Counted from the stretch's first letter, positions 46,503 through 54,585 are shown. The stretch is DNA of 64,000 nt from Bog-473 sp035552395 (GCA_035552395.1 DASZLL010000006.1:31615-95614), one strand, 5' to 3'. The notes: generated by a model not told the origin, from the letters alone. Made by a program: numbers and translations.

Positions 46503-47474
46503 CTAACCCTTGGCCTTGAGATCTTCGATGAGGGCGGGCAACACCTTGTGCACGTCGCCCACGATCCCGAGGTCGGCCACCGAGAAGATCGGCGCCTCGC
46601 GGTCCTTGTTGATGGCGACGATGTTCTTGGAGCCCTTCATGCCCACCAGGTGCTGGGTCGCGCCCGAGATCCCGCACGCGATGTAGACGGTCGGCTTCAC
46701 CGTCTTGCCGGTCTGGCCGACCTGGTGCGAGTAGGGCACCCACCCGGCGTCGACGATGGCACGCGACGCGCCCGCCGCCCCATGCAAAAGCTTGGCCAGC
46801 TCCTCGATCAGTGCGTAGTTGGACGCCTCGCCCAGCCCCCGCCCGCCCGAGACGACGACCGCCGCCTCGTCGAGCTTCGGCCCGCTGCGCTCTTCCACGT
46901 GGCGCTCGGTCACCTTGGCCGTGTTGGTCGCCGCCACGTCGGGCACCGGCGCCGCCGTGACCGCGGCCGCCGCGCCGCCCGACGGCTCCGCCGCGAACGA
47001 CTTGGCCCGGATGACGAAGAGGCCCGGACCGTCGCCCGTGAAGCGCGCCGTCACGATCAGGTTGCCGCCGAACGCGGGATGCTGGCTCGACAGCCCGCCG
47101 TCGCCCGCCACGAGCCCGGTCACGTTGGTCAGCACCGGCTTGTCGAGCCGCGCCGACAGGCGGCCGGCAATGTCGCGCCCGTCGTAGGTCGCGGCGAAGA
47201 AGATGGCGTCGGGCGGATTGCCGCTCTCGATCAGCGCGGCGATGGCGGCCGCCACCGGCACGCCCGGGAGGACGTCACCGACGTCGCCCACGTCGTAGAC
47301 GGTCGTGGCGCCGAACTCGCCCAGCGGGCCGGCCAAAGCGGCGACGTCGCCGCCCCAGGCCACTGCCTCCACCGTCGAGCCCACGGTGCGCGCCTCGGTC
47401 AGCAGCTCGAGCGTGACCGGCGTAGGAGTGCCGTCCACGGACTCGGCCAGCACCCAGATCTTGTCGATCGCCAT
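46503..47474 (-). CDS. etfA: Electron transfer flavoprotein alpha subunit
   Basis: 323 aa from the ATG at 47474, 2 nt after the etfB stop. The FAD domain is clear: VVVSGGRGLGEASNYALIEEL, VDAGWVPYSHQVGQTGKTVKP, VYIACGISGATQHLVGMKGS and IVAINKDREAPIFSVADLGIVGD. With the beta subunit it carries electrons from acyl-CoA dehydrogenases to ETF-quinone oxidoreductase. It fits the acyl-CoA-handling genes elsewhere in the window. Confidence 0.96.
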   Translation of the reverse strand: MAIDKIWVLAESVDGTPTPVTLELLTEARTVGSTVEAVAWGGDVAALAGPLGEFGATTVYDVGDVGDVLPGVPVAAAIAALIESGNPPDAIFFAATYDGRDIAGRLSARLDKPVLTNVTGLVAGDGGLSSQHPAFGGNLIVTARFTGDGPGLFVIRAKSFAAEPSGGAAAAVTAAPVPDVAATNTAKVTERHVEERSGPKLDEAAVVVSGGRGLGEASNYALIEELAKLLHGAAGASRAIVDAGWVPYSHQVGQTGKTVKPTVYIACGISGATQHLVGMKGSKNIVAINKDREAPIFSVADLGIVGDVHKVLPALIEDLKAKG

Positions 47475-47476
47475 CC

Positions 47477-48253
47477 TCAGACCACCTTCAGTTGCTCGAG
47501 GAAGGCCACGACGCGCTGCGCGCCGTCGCCCTCGTCCACCACGATCTCTCCCGCCGAGCGCTCCTCGGCCGCGGAGACGTCGGTGATCTCCTGGCCGGCG
47601 CCGGCCGCCCCGACCTGCGACGCCTCGAGGCCAAGGTCGGCCACCGTCAGGTTGTCGACCGGCTTGGACTTGGCCGCCATGATCCCCTTGAACGAGGGGT
47701 AGCGCGGCTCGACAACGCCGGCCGTGACCGTCACGAGGGCGGGCATCGGGACGACGACCTCGTCGTAGCCCGCCTCGGTCTGGCGCTCGACCTTGATGGA
47801 GGAGCCGTCGACCGAGATCGCCTTGGCGAACGTCACCGACGGCAGCCCCATGAGCTCGGCCACCTGCACCGGCAGCGTGCCGGTGTAGCCGTCCGTCGAC
47901 TCCGTCGCCATGACCACCAGGTCGGGATTGGCCCGCTTGATGGCGGCGGCCAGCACCTTGGCCGTGCCCAGCGCATCGCTGCCGGCCAGCGCATCGTCGC
48001 TGACCAGGATGGCCTTGGCCGCGCCCATGGCGAGGCCGGTGCGCAGGCCGGAGGTCTCGCCACCCGGCGCCATGGAGACGAGGGTGACCTCGTCGCCCTC
48101 GCCGCCGGCCAGCTGCAGCGCCATCTCGACCCCGTAGTTGTCGGAGTCGTCCATGATGAGCTTGCCGGATCGGTCCAGCGTGTGGGTGTCCGGCTTGAGG
48201 GCCCCGGGGGCCGCCGGATCGGGAATCTGTTTGACGCAAACGACGACGTTCAT
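47477..48253 (-). CDS. etfB: Electron transfer flavoprotein beta subunit
   Basis: 258 aa beginning MNVVVCVKQIPDPAAPG. The family signature VEMALQLA, VTLVSMAPGG, LVVMATESTDGYTGTLPVQVAELMGLPSVTF and LVTVTAGVVEPRYPSFKGIMAAKSKP are present. It binds AMP and pairs with EtfA in the same operon. A 400-bp upstream gap probably holds the promoter. Confidence 0.96.
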   Translation of the reverse strand: MNVVVCVKQIPDPAAPGALKPDTHTLDRSGKLIMDDSDNYGVEMALQLAGGEGDEVTLVSMAPGGETSGLRTGLAMGAAKAILVSDDALAGSDALGTAKVLAAAIKRANPDLVVMATESTDGYTGTLPVQVAELMGLPSVTFAKAISVDGSSIKVERQTEAGYDEVVVPMPALVTVTAGVVEPRYPSFKGIMAAKSKPVDNLTVADLGLEASQVGAAGAGQEITDVSAAEERSAGEIVVDEGDGAQRVVAFLEQLKVV

Positions 48254-48653
48254 GGCGGAACATCTTTGTGGACCGGCCCCGTACCACGCCATTCGGCCGC
48301 CCCGCCGACGGGTTTCCGCCGCTCAGGCACACCTGCGGGCTCACCCATGCCTGCGCCCAACGACCGTTGGCGGGAGCCCGCAGTCCCAGCGCGCCGTCGC
48401 TTTCCCGTCGTGGTTGCATCCCTCTTGTGGCCGACGGGGTCCGCCCGCCGGAATCGGTCCGGCCGCCGGGCCCGGCCGTCAAGAGAGAGTTCGGTAGGGA
48501 GCCTCGGGGTGCCTACGCCGGATTGCTGCGCGGTGACGTATGCACTGCGAACCGACGACGTGGCTGCCAGCTGGTGGCAGACGGGCACACCAACCCGCCT
48601 ATGCGGTCGGCAGCCGGGCGGCAGGGGTTTGGATCTCGCGCCGGGCGCCGGCC
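48254..48653. other. Intergenic region upstream of etfB, no gene seen
   Basis: About 400 bp between the GDPD stop and etfB (both minus strand). I see no convincing coding frame. It includes the 25-nt hairpin motif at 48445-48469 that recurs at 53387. The GDPD end contains the 16-bp palindrome CGGCTCAGCTGAGCCG at 48664-48679. The etfB promoter should be here but is not obvious. Confidence 0.5.
48445..48469 (+). repeat. Dispersed 25-nt GC-rich hairpin motif, copy A
   Basis: The copy contains GCCGGA-ATCGG-TCCGGC, a 6-bp stem with a 5-nt loop, flanked by CCG repeats. Copy B at 53387-53411, in the opposite orientation, differs by one loop base only. A CGACGG sits 7 nt before each copy in the shared orientation. 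Both lie in gaps between co-directional minus-strand genes. Confidence 0.6.
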
Positions 48654-49349
48654 TCAGCCGGCACGGCTCAGCTGAGCCGCCGCCAGCGCAGCGGCGATGC
48701 GGTCGGTGATGACGGCATCGACGCCGAGGGTGACCATGGCCTCGAGGTCGTGCGGCGCGTTGACCGTCCAGACGTTGACGGCCAGCCCGGCCGCGTGGGC
48801 CTGGTCGACCAGTTCGGGGGTGACCGTGGTCACGAAGGGGTGCACGGCGCGGAAGCCGGCCTGGCGGGCCTCGACCAACGCCGGCCCGAGCTCGACCGCC
48901 CAGCCCCACAGCACGCCGAGCGCCAGACGACCGTCGGCCACCTGCACGGCGCGCAGCGTCGCCGGCTGGAACGACGACACGATGACGCGGTCGGTCCAAC
49001 CGGCCTCGTCGATCGCCGCCGCCGTGCACGCGGCGACGGCCTCGCCCTCGTCCCACCCCGGGTCCTGGGGCGCGTTCTTGATCTCGACGTTGACGACCAT
49101 CCCGTCGCTGGCGGCGAGCGCGTCGGCCAGCAGCGGCACGTACGCCGGCAGGTCGGCCACGCCGAGCGTGGCGATGGGCCCGAGCCCGGGGAGTTCGGCG
49201 TCGTGGTGGACGGCGAGGGCACCGTCGGCGGTCAGACGCACATCGAGCTCGACCCCGTCCGCGCCGCGCCGGCGGGCCTCGGCGAAGGCCTCCAGGGTGT
49301 TCTCGGTGCGGCCCTCGCTGCAACCCCTATGAGCGAAGACCGACGTCAT
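48654..49349 (-). CDS. Glycerophosphodiester phosphodiesterase
   Basis: 231 aa with no signal peptide. SVFAHRGCSEGRTENTLEAFAEA has the HRG and EN-T motifs, GADGVELDVRLTADG the E-x-D metal ligands, and VVNVEIKN the later Glu. This is a cytosolic UgpQ-type GDPD that splits glycerophosphodiesters into glycerol-3-phosphate and an alcohol. It is divergent from the whiB gene across a 165-bp regulatory region. Confidence 0.92.
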   Translation of the reverse strand: MTSVFAHRGCSEGRTENTLEAFAEARRRGADGVELDVRLTADGALAVHHDAELPGLGPIATLGVADLPAYVPLLADALAASDGMVVNVEIKNAPQDPGWDEGEAVAACTAAAIDEAGWTDRVIVSSFQPATLRAVQVADGRLALGVLWGWAVELGPALVEARQAGFRAVHPFVTTVTPELVDQAHAAGLAVNVWTVNAPHDLEAMVTLGVDAVITDRIAAALAAAQLSRAG

Positions 49350-49374
49350 GTTGTCACCAAACCGCCGCGTTCCA

Positions 49375-49390
49375 GGTGAATAAATTCACA
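49375..49390. promoter_or_regulatory. CRP-type site 1 upstream of whiB1
   Basis: GGTGA-ATAAAT-TCACA matches the CRP/FNR-family consensus TGTGA-N6-TCACA at 9 of 10 positions. A weak promoter TTGCAG (49399-49404)/TATTCT (49422-49427) with 17-bp spacing lies just downstream, which would put this site at about -52. M. tuberculosis whiB1 is known to be controlled by the cAMP receptor Rv3676 through similar sites. Confidence 0.6.
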
Positions 49391-49475
49391 AAAACTCCTT
49401 GCAGGGTGTCACCTCGACACTTATTCTCTGAGGGTAAACCTCTTTTCACGGACGGGCACGACCTCGGCCCGATCA

Positions 49476-49491
49476 TGTGAAAAGGATCACA
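49476..49491. promoter_or_regulatory. CRP-type site 2 upstream of whiB1 (perfect consensus)
   Basis: TGTGA-AAAGGA-TCACA is an exact CRP consensus, 23 bp before the whiB1 ATG and inside the expected leader. Its GTGAAAAG half also pairs with CTTTTCAC at 49442-49449, giving an alternative inverted repeat. A downstream position suits repression. Confidence 0.65.
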
Positions 49492-49514
49492 ATGCTGGTG
49501 GAGGCATATTTCCG

Positions 49515-49814
49515 ATGGCACTCATGTGGAACCGGACCGTCGACTGGGACCTAGACGACTGGCGGCGCGCTGCCGCCTGCCGCAATACCGAACCTGACCT
49601 CTTCTTCCCCGTCGGCACGACCGGCCCGGCCGTCGACCAGATCGATGCGGCCAAGCGTGTCTGCCGCTCGTGCGAGGCGATGGAGCCCTGCCTCGACTTC
49701 GCCCTGGCGACCAACCAGGAGTCGGGCGTCTGGGGCGGCACCTCCGAAGAGGAGCGCCGCAAGCTGCGCAAGGCCTGGCTCGCCGCCCGCCGTTCGCAGC
49801 GCGCCGCCAGCTGA
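49515..49814 (+). CDS. whiB1: WhiB family iron-sulfur transcription factor, WhiB1 type
   Basis: 99 aa. The [4Fe-4S] ligands are Cys22, Cys50, Cys53 and Cys59, with spacing C-x27-C-x2-C-x5-C. FFPVGTTGPAVDQIDAAK and SGVWGGTSEEERRKLRK match WhiB1 closely, the latter being the GVWGG turn and basic DNA-contact tail. GGAGG at 49500-49504 supports the ATG at 49515. It lies convergent to a PdtaS-type kinase, as Rv3219/Rv3220c do in M. tuberculosis, so WhiB1 orthology is likely. WhiB1 binds the primary sigma factor and its cluster reacts with NO. Confidence 0.93.
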   Translation: MALMWNRTVDWDLDDWRRAAACRNTEPDLFFPVGTTGPAVDQIDAAKRVCRSCEAMEPCLDFALATNQESGVWGGTSEEERRKLRKAWLAARRSQRAAS

Positions 49815-49821
49815 ACCTCCC

Positions 49822-49882
49822 GCTTCACCGCTTCACCCGTGTGCACCGCTTTACCGCTTCACCTGCTTCACCCGTGTGCACC
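49822..49882. repeat. Short direct repeats between whiB1 and the sensor kinase
   Basis: The 18-mer GCTTCACCCGTGTGCACC occurs at 49830-49847 and 49865-49882. The 8-mer GCTTCACC occurs also at 49822 and 49856, with GCTTTACC at 49848. The cluster fills the 81-bp gap between the convergent stops. No hairpin terminator is obvious. Confidence 0.8.
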
Positions 49883-49895
49883 CCCGCCGCCACGC

Positions 49896-51530
49896 TCAGT
49901 GCGGGGCGCGCTGGGGCACCGAGATCGTCACGCGGGTCCCGCCGCCTTCTGAGGCCGGCAGGCTCGCCATGGAGATCGTCCCCTCGAGCTGACTGACCAC
50001 CAGGTCGCGCACGATCAAGAGCCCGAGGCTCGTGGTCTGCTCGATGTCGAACCCCTCGGGCAACCCCAGCCCGTCGTCGCGCACCTCGATCTGCAGCCCG
50101 TCCTCCCCCGGGTCCAGCGTCAGGTCGACGTGGCCCACGGGCGCGTAGCCGGCGGACCCGCCCGCACCCTCGAGTCCCGCCGCCCCGTCGCTGCCGCCGG
50201 CCGCCTCGGGGTCGAAGGCGTGTTCCACCGCGTTCTGGAGCAACTCGGCGACCGCCACCGCCAGCGGCGTCGCCACGTCGGCCGCCACCTCGCCCAGGTC
50301 GCCGTGGACCGAGATGACGATCGGCTGGGACGAGACCACCGAGTCTTCGGCCATCTGCACGAGCGAGGCCACGATTTCGGCGAAGGGCACCTGGTCGCTC
50401 GGGTCGCGCGAGAGGATCTCGTGCACCAGCGCAATGGAACGGACCCGCCGCTCCGCCTCGTGCAGCGCCACCCGGGCGGCGCGGTCGCCGACCCGGCGTG
50501 CCTGGAGGCTGAGCAGCGACGAGATCGTCTGCAGGTTGTTCTTGACCCGGTGGTGCACCTCGCGGATGGCCGCGTCCTTCGACAGCAGCAGTCGGTCGAG
50601 GCGGCGCACGTCGGTGACGTCGCGCAGCAGGATCATGGCGCCGGTCACCACGCCGTGGGAGAGCAGCGGGATGCAGTGCACGAGCACGATGACGTCGGGG
50701 CGTCGCTCCACCTCCTCGACCACCGGGCGCCCGGTGGCGAGCGCCCATTCCACGGCCGACTCCTCGATGTCGAGGTCGCCGAAGCGCCGGCCCTCGGGCT
50801 GGGCGTAGATCCCCATGCGGTGGAACGCGTTCATCGCGTTCGGCGACGCGAACTCGACCCGCCCGTCGGCGTCGACCACCACGACACCGTCACCGACCCG
50901 GGGCGCCTCCTCGGTGCCGACGTCTTCGTCGGGGAAGGGGAACGCGGACTGAGCGACCATGTCGGCGAGGCGCTCGAACACATCGAGATAGGTCCGCTCG
51001 TACATGGACGTCGGGCCCTTGAGCGGCGCCAGCGACACCCGCAGCAACGCCGCGATGATGCGGTCCTCGAAGCGGACCGGGATGTTCTCCACTGGGACCT
51101 GCTCGCCCAGGATCGGGTGGTGGATGCTGCCGCGCACGATCTCGCCCGAGTGCAGGCATTTCGCCACGAGCGCCCACTGCGACTCGTTCACCGTCTGGCC
51201 CACCAGGTCCTGGTCGACGAGTGTGGGCCGGTTGTTCGGCCGCATCTGGCCGAGGACGACCAGCTCGGGGTCCCTGACCTCGCCGTCGGTGCCGTCGGGG
51301 GCGGCGGCAGGCACCGCATTGGCGGCGCCGTGCGCGCTGTCACTCGTCCCCTGGCCCGCGCCGTGGCCGTTCCCGTTGACGGTGGTGGCGTGGACCGGCA
51401 CCAGCAACAAGAGGTCCGAGAAGGAGAGGTCGGACAGGACGCCCCAGCTGCCGAGGAGGCGCTGGAGGTGCTCGAGCTCCTCGGGCTTGAGGTCGGTGTG
51501 GCTCTGGGCCAGCTCGGCCGGGGTGGGCAT
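49896..51530 (-). CDS. pdtaS: PdtaS-type sensor histidine kinase (GAF-PAS-HisKA_2-HATPase)
   Basis: 544 aa, soluble. The N-terminal GAF-like domain (residues ~1-190) is followed by a PAS domain (VVVVDADGRVEFASPNAMNAF). The HisKA_2 motif IREVHHRVKNNLQTISSLLSLQA carries the phospho-accepting His. The ATPase domain has LLQNAVEHAF (N box) and VRDDGLGLP (G1). PdtaS with PdtaR controls antitermination responses in mycobacteria; the regulator gene is not in the window. The ATG overlaps the PHP gene stop by one base (TGATG), so it is coupled to that upstream gene. Confidence 0.92.
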   Translation of the reverse strand: MPTPAELAQSHTDLKPEELEHLQRLLGSWGVLSDLSFSDLLLLVPVHATTVNGNGHGAGQGTSDSAHGAANAVPAAAPDGTDGEVRDPELVVLGQMRPNNRPTLVDQDLVGQTVNESQWALVAKCLHSGEIVRGSIHHPILGEQVPVENIPVRFEDRIIAALLRVSLAPLKGPTSMYERTYLDVFERLADMVAQSAFPFPDEDVGTEEAPRVGDGVVVVDADGRVEFASPNAMNAFHRMGIYAQPEGRRFGDLDIEESAVEWALATGRPVVEEVERRPDVIVLVHCIPLLSHGVVTGAMILLRDVTDVRRLDRLLLSKDAAIREVHHRVKNNLQTISSLLSLQARRVGDRAARVALHEAERRVRSIALVHEILSRDPSDQVPFAEIVASLVQMAEDSVVSSQPIVISVHGDLGEVAADVATPLAVAVAELLQNAVEHAFDPEAAGGSDGAAGLEGAGGSAGYAPVGHVDLTLDPGEDGLQIEVRDDGLGLPEGFDIEQTTSLGLLIVRDLVVSQLEGTISMASLPASEGGGTRVTISVPQRAPH

Positions 51531-52459
51531 CAGGCCTCCCCAGCGGGCCCGGGCCCCGGTGCAGCAGGCGCAGCAGACGCAGGCGCGGGCGAGACCGGCA
51601 CCGCATGCCCGACCCGCCCCCGGTAGCCCTGCAACGACGTCGCCCCCGCCGCGGCAAGCACGGCGCGCAGGTCGTCGGCGCGGTCGGCCACGTGCTGGCG
51701 CCGGTGCGCGTCCGAGGCCGTGGTGAGCGGCACGTGGCGCGCCACGAAGCGATCGAGCAACCCGGCCGCGGGATACTGCTCGCCCACGGGCTTGCGCCAC
51801 CCGGCAGACGACACCTCGGCCGCCATGCCCGAGGCCGCCGCCGCCTCGGCGATGCGGTCCCACCACTCGGCCGGCGCATCGGGCACGTACCCCGCCACCT
51901 TGATCAGGTCGGGGTGGGCCAGCACGTCACACGATCGCGAAGCGGCCAGCTCCTCCATGGCCCTGGTATAGGCGTCCCAGCACGCGTCGACCTGGCGGGC
52001 CGACCACTCGGCCATCGATACCGGGTCGTCGAGGTCGTCGAAGCGCCACGCACCCACCCAGTGCACCGACCCCAGCAGGACGTCGAAGGGGTAGTCGGCC
52101 AGCAGGCCGGCCACGGTGTCCATCTGGCCCTCGTAGTAGTCGACCTCGAGCCCGATGACGACGGGCAGCCCGGCCCCTTTGGCCTCGAGCGCGCACTGCA
52201 CGTAGGCGTCGAGGTCGGCGGTGGCGTGGAACTTCCAATAGCGCGCCATCGACTCGGCGAGAGCCGGCGGCACCCGGGGGTCGTCCCAGAAGCCGGCCAG
52301 CAGCGCGTCGGCCTGGCGGAAGCGGAACAGGTGCTCGGTCACCGCCAACTCGGTCACGCCGGCGGCTTGCGCCCGGGCGCAGTACTCGGCCAGCTGTTCG
52401 GGTTGCAGCGGCGTCTCGTGCTCCGAGTGCGGCCAGAGATGGAGGTGATAGTCGAGCAT
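51530..52459 (-). CDS. PHP-domain phosphoesterase, histidinol-phosphatase-like
   Basis: 309 aa. DYHLHLWPHSEHE gives H-x-H, and GVTELAVTEHLFRFR, VVIGLEVDYYEGQ, LLGSVHWVGAW, DVLAHPDLIKV and TTASDAHRR supply the other metal ligands of the PHP fold. It is similar to HisK-type histidinol phosphatases, but relatives hydrolyse other phosphomonoesters. No his genes are near. The coupling to the sensor kinase suggests a possible link to that pathway. The C-terminus is Ala/Pro-rich. Confidence 0.87.
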   Translation of the reverse strand: MLDYHLHLWPHSEHETPLQPEQLAEYCARAQAAGVTELAVTEHLFRFRQADALLAGFWDDPRVPPALAESMARYWKFHATADLDAYVQCALEAKGAGLPVVIGLEVDYYEGQMDTVAGLLADYPFDVLLGSVHWVGAWRFDDLDDPVSMAEWSARQVDACWDAYTRAMEELAASRSCDVLAHPDLIKVAGYVPDAPAEWWDRIAEAAAASGMAAEVSSAGWRKPVGEQYPAAGLLDRFVARHVPLTTASDAHRRQHVADRADDLRAVLAAAGATSLQGYRGRVGHAVPVSPAPASAAPAAPGPGPAGEA

Positions 52460-52510
52460 GGCGCCTCGCGGCTCAGCCCCGACCGGCCGACGGCACCGAC
52501 GTCATCGGCG

Positions 52511-53164
52511 TCATCGGCCCGGGGCGTGACGGATCAGCGTCACGCCGTCGCGCACGGTGGTGAGGACGCACACGACGCGCGGGTCGTTGACCACCTTGTC
52601 GTTGAACGCGCGCAGCGCCACCGCGTTGCCGTGCGGGTCCTTCTCCGAGGCCAGCACGCCGCCCGACTGCAGGGTGTTGTCGACGACGATCAGCCCGTGC
52701 GGCGAGAGCTTGGGCAGGACGGCTTCGTAATAGGCGTCGTAGGAGACCTTGTCGGCGTCGATGAAGACGAAGTCGAAGGGCCCCTGCAGCGCGGCGAGCG
52801 AGCGCAAGGCCGGACCCTCGATCACGCTGATGTAGCTCTCGAGGCCGGCGGTGGCGATGTTGCCCCGGGCCACCTGGGCGTGGTGCGGGTCGACCTCGAG
52901 CGAGATGATGGCGCCGCCCTTGGGCAACCCGGCCGCCATGGCGATGGACGAGTAGCCGGTGAACGTCCCGATCTCGAGGACGCTCATGGCCCGGGTGGCG
53001 AAGACCAGCATCTCGAGGAAGCGGCCCTCCTGGCGCCCGACCATCATCCCCCAGGCGGCGAAGTCCTCCTTGGTCGAGGCGTCGACCGCCTCGAGGAACC
53101 CCGGCGGCGCGGTCGTGTGCGCGTCGGCGTACTCGAGGACCTCGGGGTTGATCAGCTGGGCCAT
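52511..53164 (-). CDS. O-methyltransferase, catechol/caffeoyl-CoA type
   Basis: 217 aa. GRFLEMLVFATRAMSVLEIG and TFTGYSSIAMAAGLPKGGAI form motif I and its lead-in. IISLEVDPHHAQVAR and GPFDFVFIDADKVSYDAYYE (metal-binding Asp) are the O-methyltransferase_3 hallmarks, with VVDNTLQSG following. These Mg2+-dependent enzymes methylate catechol-like hydroxyls. The substrate is unknown. It is 51 nt upstream of the PHP gene on the same strand. Confidence 0.9.
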   Translation of the reverse strand: MAQLINPEVLEYADAHTTAPPGFLEAVDASTKEDFAAWGMMVGRQEGRFLEMLVFATRAMSVLEIGTFTGYSSIAMAAGLPKGGAIISLEVDPHHAQVARGNIATAGLESYISVIEGPALRSLAALQGPFDFVFIDADKVSYDAYYEAVLPKLSPHGLIVVDNTLQSGGVLASEKDPHGNAVALRAFNDKVVNDPRVVCVLTTVRDGVTLIRHAPGR

Positions 53165-53257
53165 GGCAACGATGGTACGCGCCTCGCTCGGCGGCCGAGT
53201 ACGAGCGGCTGCGGCCGGGCTCAGTTCCGACTGTATTGGCGTGAAGGTTCACGAAGT

Positions 53258-53344
53258 GAGGTGTATCTCAACGAAAGCGTTCACGGTCGGAACGCAGAGG
53301 TTCACGAAATGGCCGAACCGTGAACGGGGGCCGCAATACACCTC
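53258..53344. repeat. Nested inverted repeat in the gap between OMT and ArsA genes
   Basis: Outer arms GAGGTGTAT (53258-53266) and ATACACCTC (53336-53344) are perfect. Inner arms GTTCACGGT (53279-53287) and ACCGTGAAC (53317-53325) are also perfect and extend by CGG/CCG with one bulged base. The loop carries AGGTTCACGAA, which is also found just before the structure at ~53246. It could fold as an 87-nt RNA. No coding frame is convincing in the 260-bp gap. Confidence 0.65.
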
Positions 53345-53386
53345 GACGCATGGTGCGGAGGTTTCGTGGTGACGGTGCGGCAGGCG

Positions 53387-53411
53387 CCGGCGGCCGGACA
53401 GATTCCGGCGG
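53387..53411 (-). repeat. Dispersed 25-nt GC-rich hairpin motif, copy B
   Basis: On the minus strand it reads as copy A at 48445 with one base changed in the loop (ATCTG for ATCGG). It lies 14 nt beyond the ArsA-like gene stop, so here it could act as a terminator hairpin. Its stem is GCCGGA/TCCGGC. Confidence 0.6.
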
Positions 53412-53424
53412 GGGGGCGCCGTCG

Positions 53425-54585
53425 CTAGTCCCAGATCTGCGCGCCGAGCTGCAGCAGCCCACCCATGTCGTAGATGTCGGCGTCGAAGAACGGCACGGTG
53501 ACGAGCACGTCGGGTGCCCCGCTCAGCTCCGCCTGCTGCTCGGCCTCGCGGCGGGCCACCACGCCGAAGTTGAGGAAGCTCTGCGCCACCTCGACGATCA
53601 CCCGCGCCGCCACGGCCGGGTCCTCGGTCAGGCCCTCCGCCAGCTCGGGCGCCCGCGCCTCCATCGACTGGGCCAACTTGTCCGTCTTGGCGTCGCGCAG
53701 GTACTCGGGCAACACCTTGTTCAACACGATGGCGCCCAGGTGCAGCTTGCGCGCCGTGAGCTCGGCCGAGAAGAACTCGGCCTCGCGCACCGGCGTCGCC
53801 TCGAGCGTGGACACGATCATGAAGGTCGTGCGGCGGTCCGAGAGCAGGCGCGTCACCGCCTCGGCGCGCTCGACGAAGCCGCTGTACATCGACTGGAACA
53901 AGATGAAGAACTCGGAGATGTCGGCCAGGAACTGCGTGCCCAAGATGCGGTCGGCCACTTGGTAGAACGGCCTCGAGGCCATGTTCACCAGGCGTGAGCG
54001 ATACGGCACGATCAGCCAGCGCAAGAGGCGCGACGAGAAGAAGTCCGCCATGCGCTGCGGTGCATCGAGGAAGTCGAGCGCGTTGCGCGTCGGCGGCGTG
54101 TCCACGACGATGAGGTCGTACTTGCCTTCGGAGTGGATCTCGTAGAGCCGCTCCATGGCGATGTAGTCGTGCGACTGGACGAAGCGCCCCGAGATGTTCT
54201 GGTACAGCGGGTTGGCCAGGATCTGGTCGCGCGTCTCGGGGTCGGGGGCGTGGGCGCGAATGAGGTCGTCCCAGCTCTGCTTGGTATCGAGCATGGCCGC
54301 CCACAGCTCGCCCCTCGGGTGGGCGTCGACGCGCTCGAAGGCGTCGTCGGGGATGCGGACCTCGTCGTTGCCGATCCCCTTGAGCCCGAGCGCGTCGGCC
54401 AGCCGACGCGCCGGGTCGACCGTGAGAACCAGGACCCGGCCTCCCTGTTCGACCACCGCCGTCGCCGCCAGCGCGGCGGCCGTCGTCGTCTTGCCCACGC
54501 CGCCGGGGCCACAGGCGATGACGATGTCCTTGGCCGCCAGCAGCTGGGCCACGGTCTTGGCCGGCGGGCTCGACGCCGCCGTCAC
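53425..54585 (-). CDS. ArsA/GET3-like anion-transporting ATPase (second of pair)
   Basis: 386 aa from the GTG in a GTGA overlap with the preceding ArsA-like gene. Deviant Walker A GPGGVGKTTTAAALA, switch region TVDPARRLADALGL and YDLIVVDTPPTRNALDFLD match the ArsA/Get3 group. The region VLNKVLPEY is the A-loop. No CXC-type metalloid site is seen. M. tuberculosis Rv3679-Rv3680 is the same kind of tandem pair. The role may be membrane-protein targeting or glycerol/nitrite handling, as proposed for those; it is not proven. Confidence 0.88.
   Translation of the reverse strand: MTAASSPPAKTVAQLLAAKDIVIACGPGGVGKTTTAAALAATAVVEQGGRVLVLTVDPARRLADALGLKGIGNDEVRIPDDAFERVDAHPRGELWAAMLDTKQSWDDLIRAHAPDPETRDQILANPLYQNISGRFVQSHDYIAMERLYEIHSEGKYDLIVVDTPPTRNALDFLDAPQRMADFFSSRLLRWLIVPYRSRLVNMASRPFYQVADRILGTQFLADISEFFILFQSMYSGFVERAEAVTRLLSDRRTTFMIVSTLEATPVREAEFFSAELTARKLHLGAIVLNKVLPEYLRDAKTDKLAQSMEARAPELAEGLTEDPAVAARVIVEVAQSFLNFGVVARREAEQQAELSGAPDVLVTVPFFDADIYDMGGLLQLGAQIWD

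Noticed and set aside
49822..49882. CRISPR array
   Set aside because: Only two 18-bp repeats with a 17-bp gap built of similar short units, and no cas genes.
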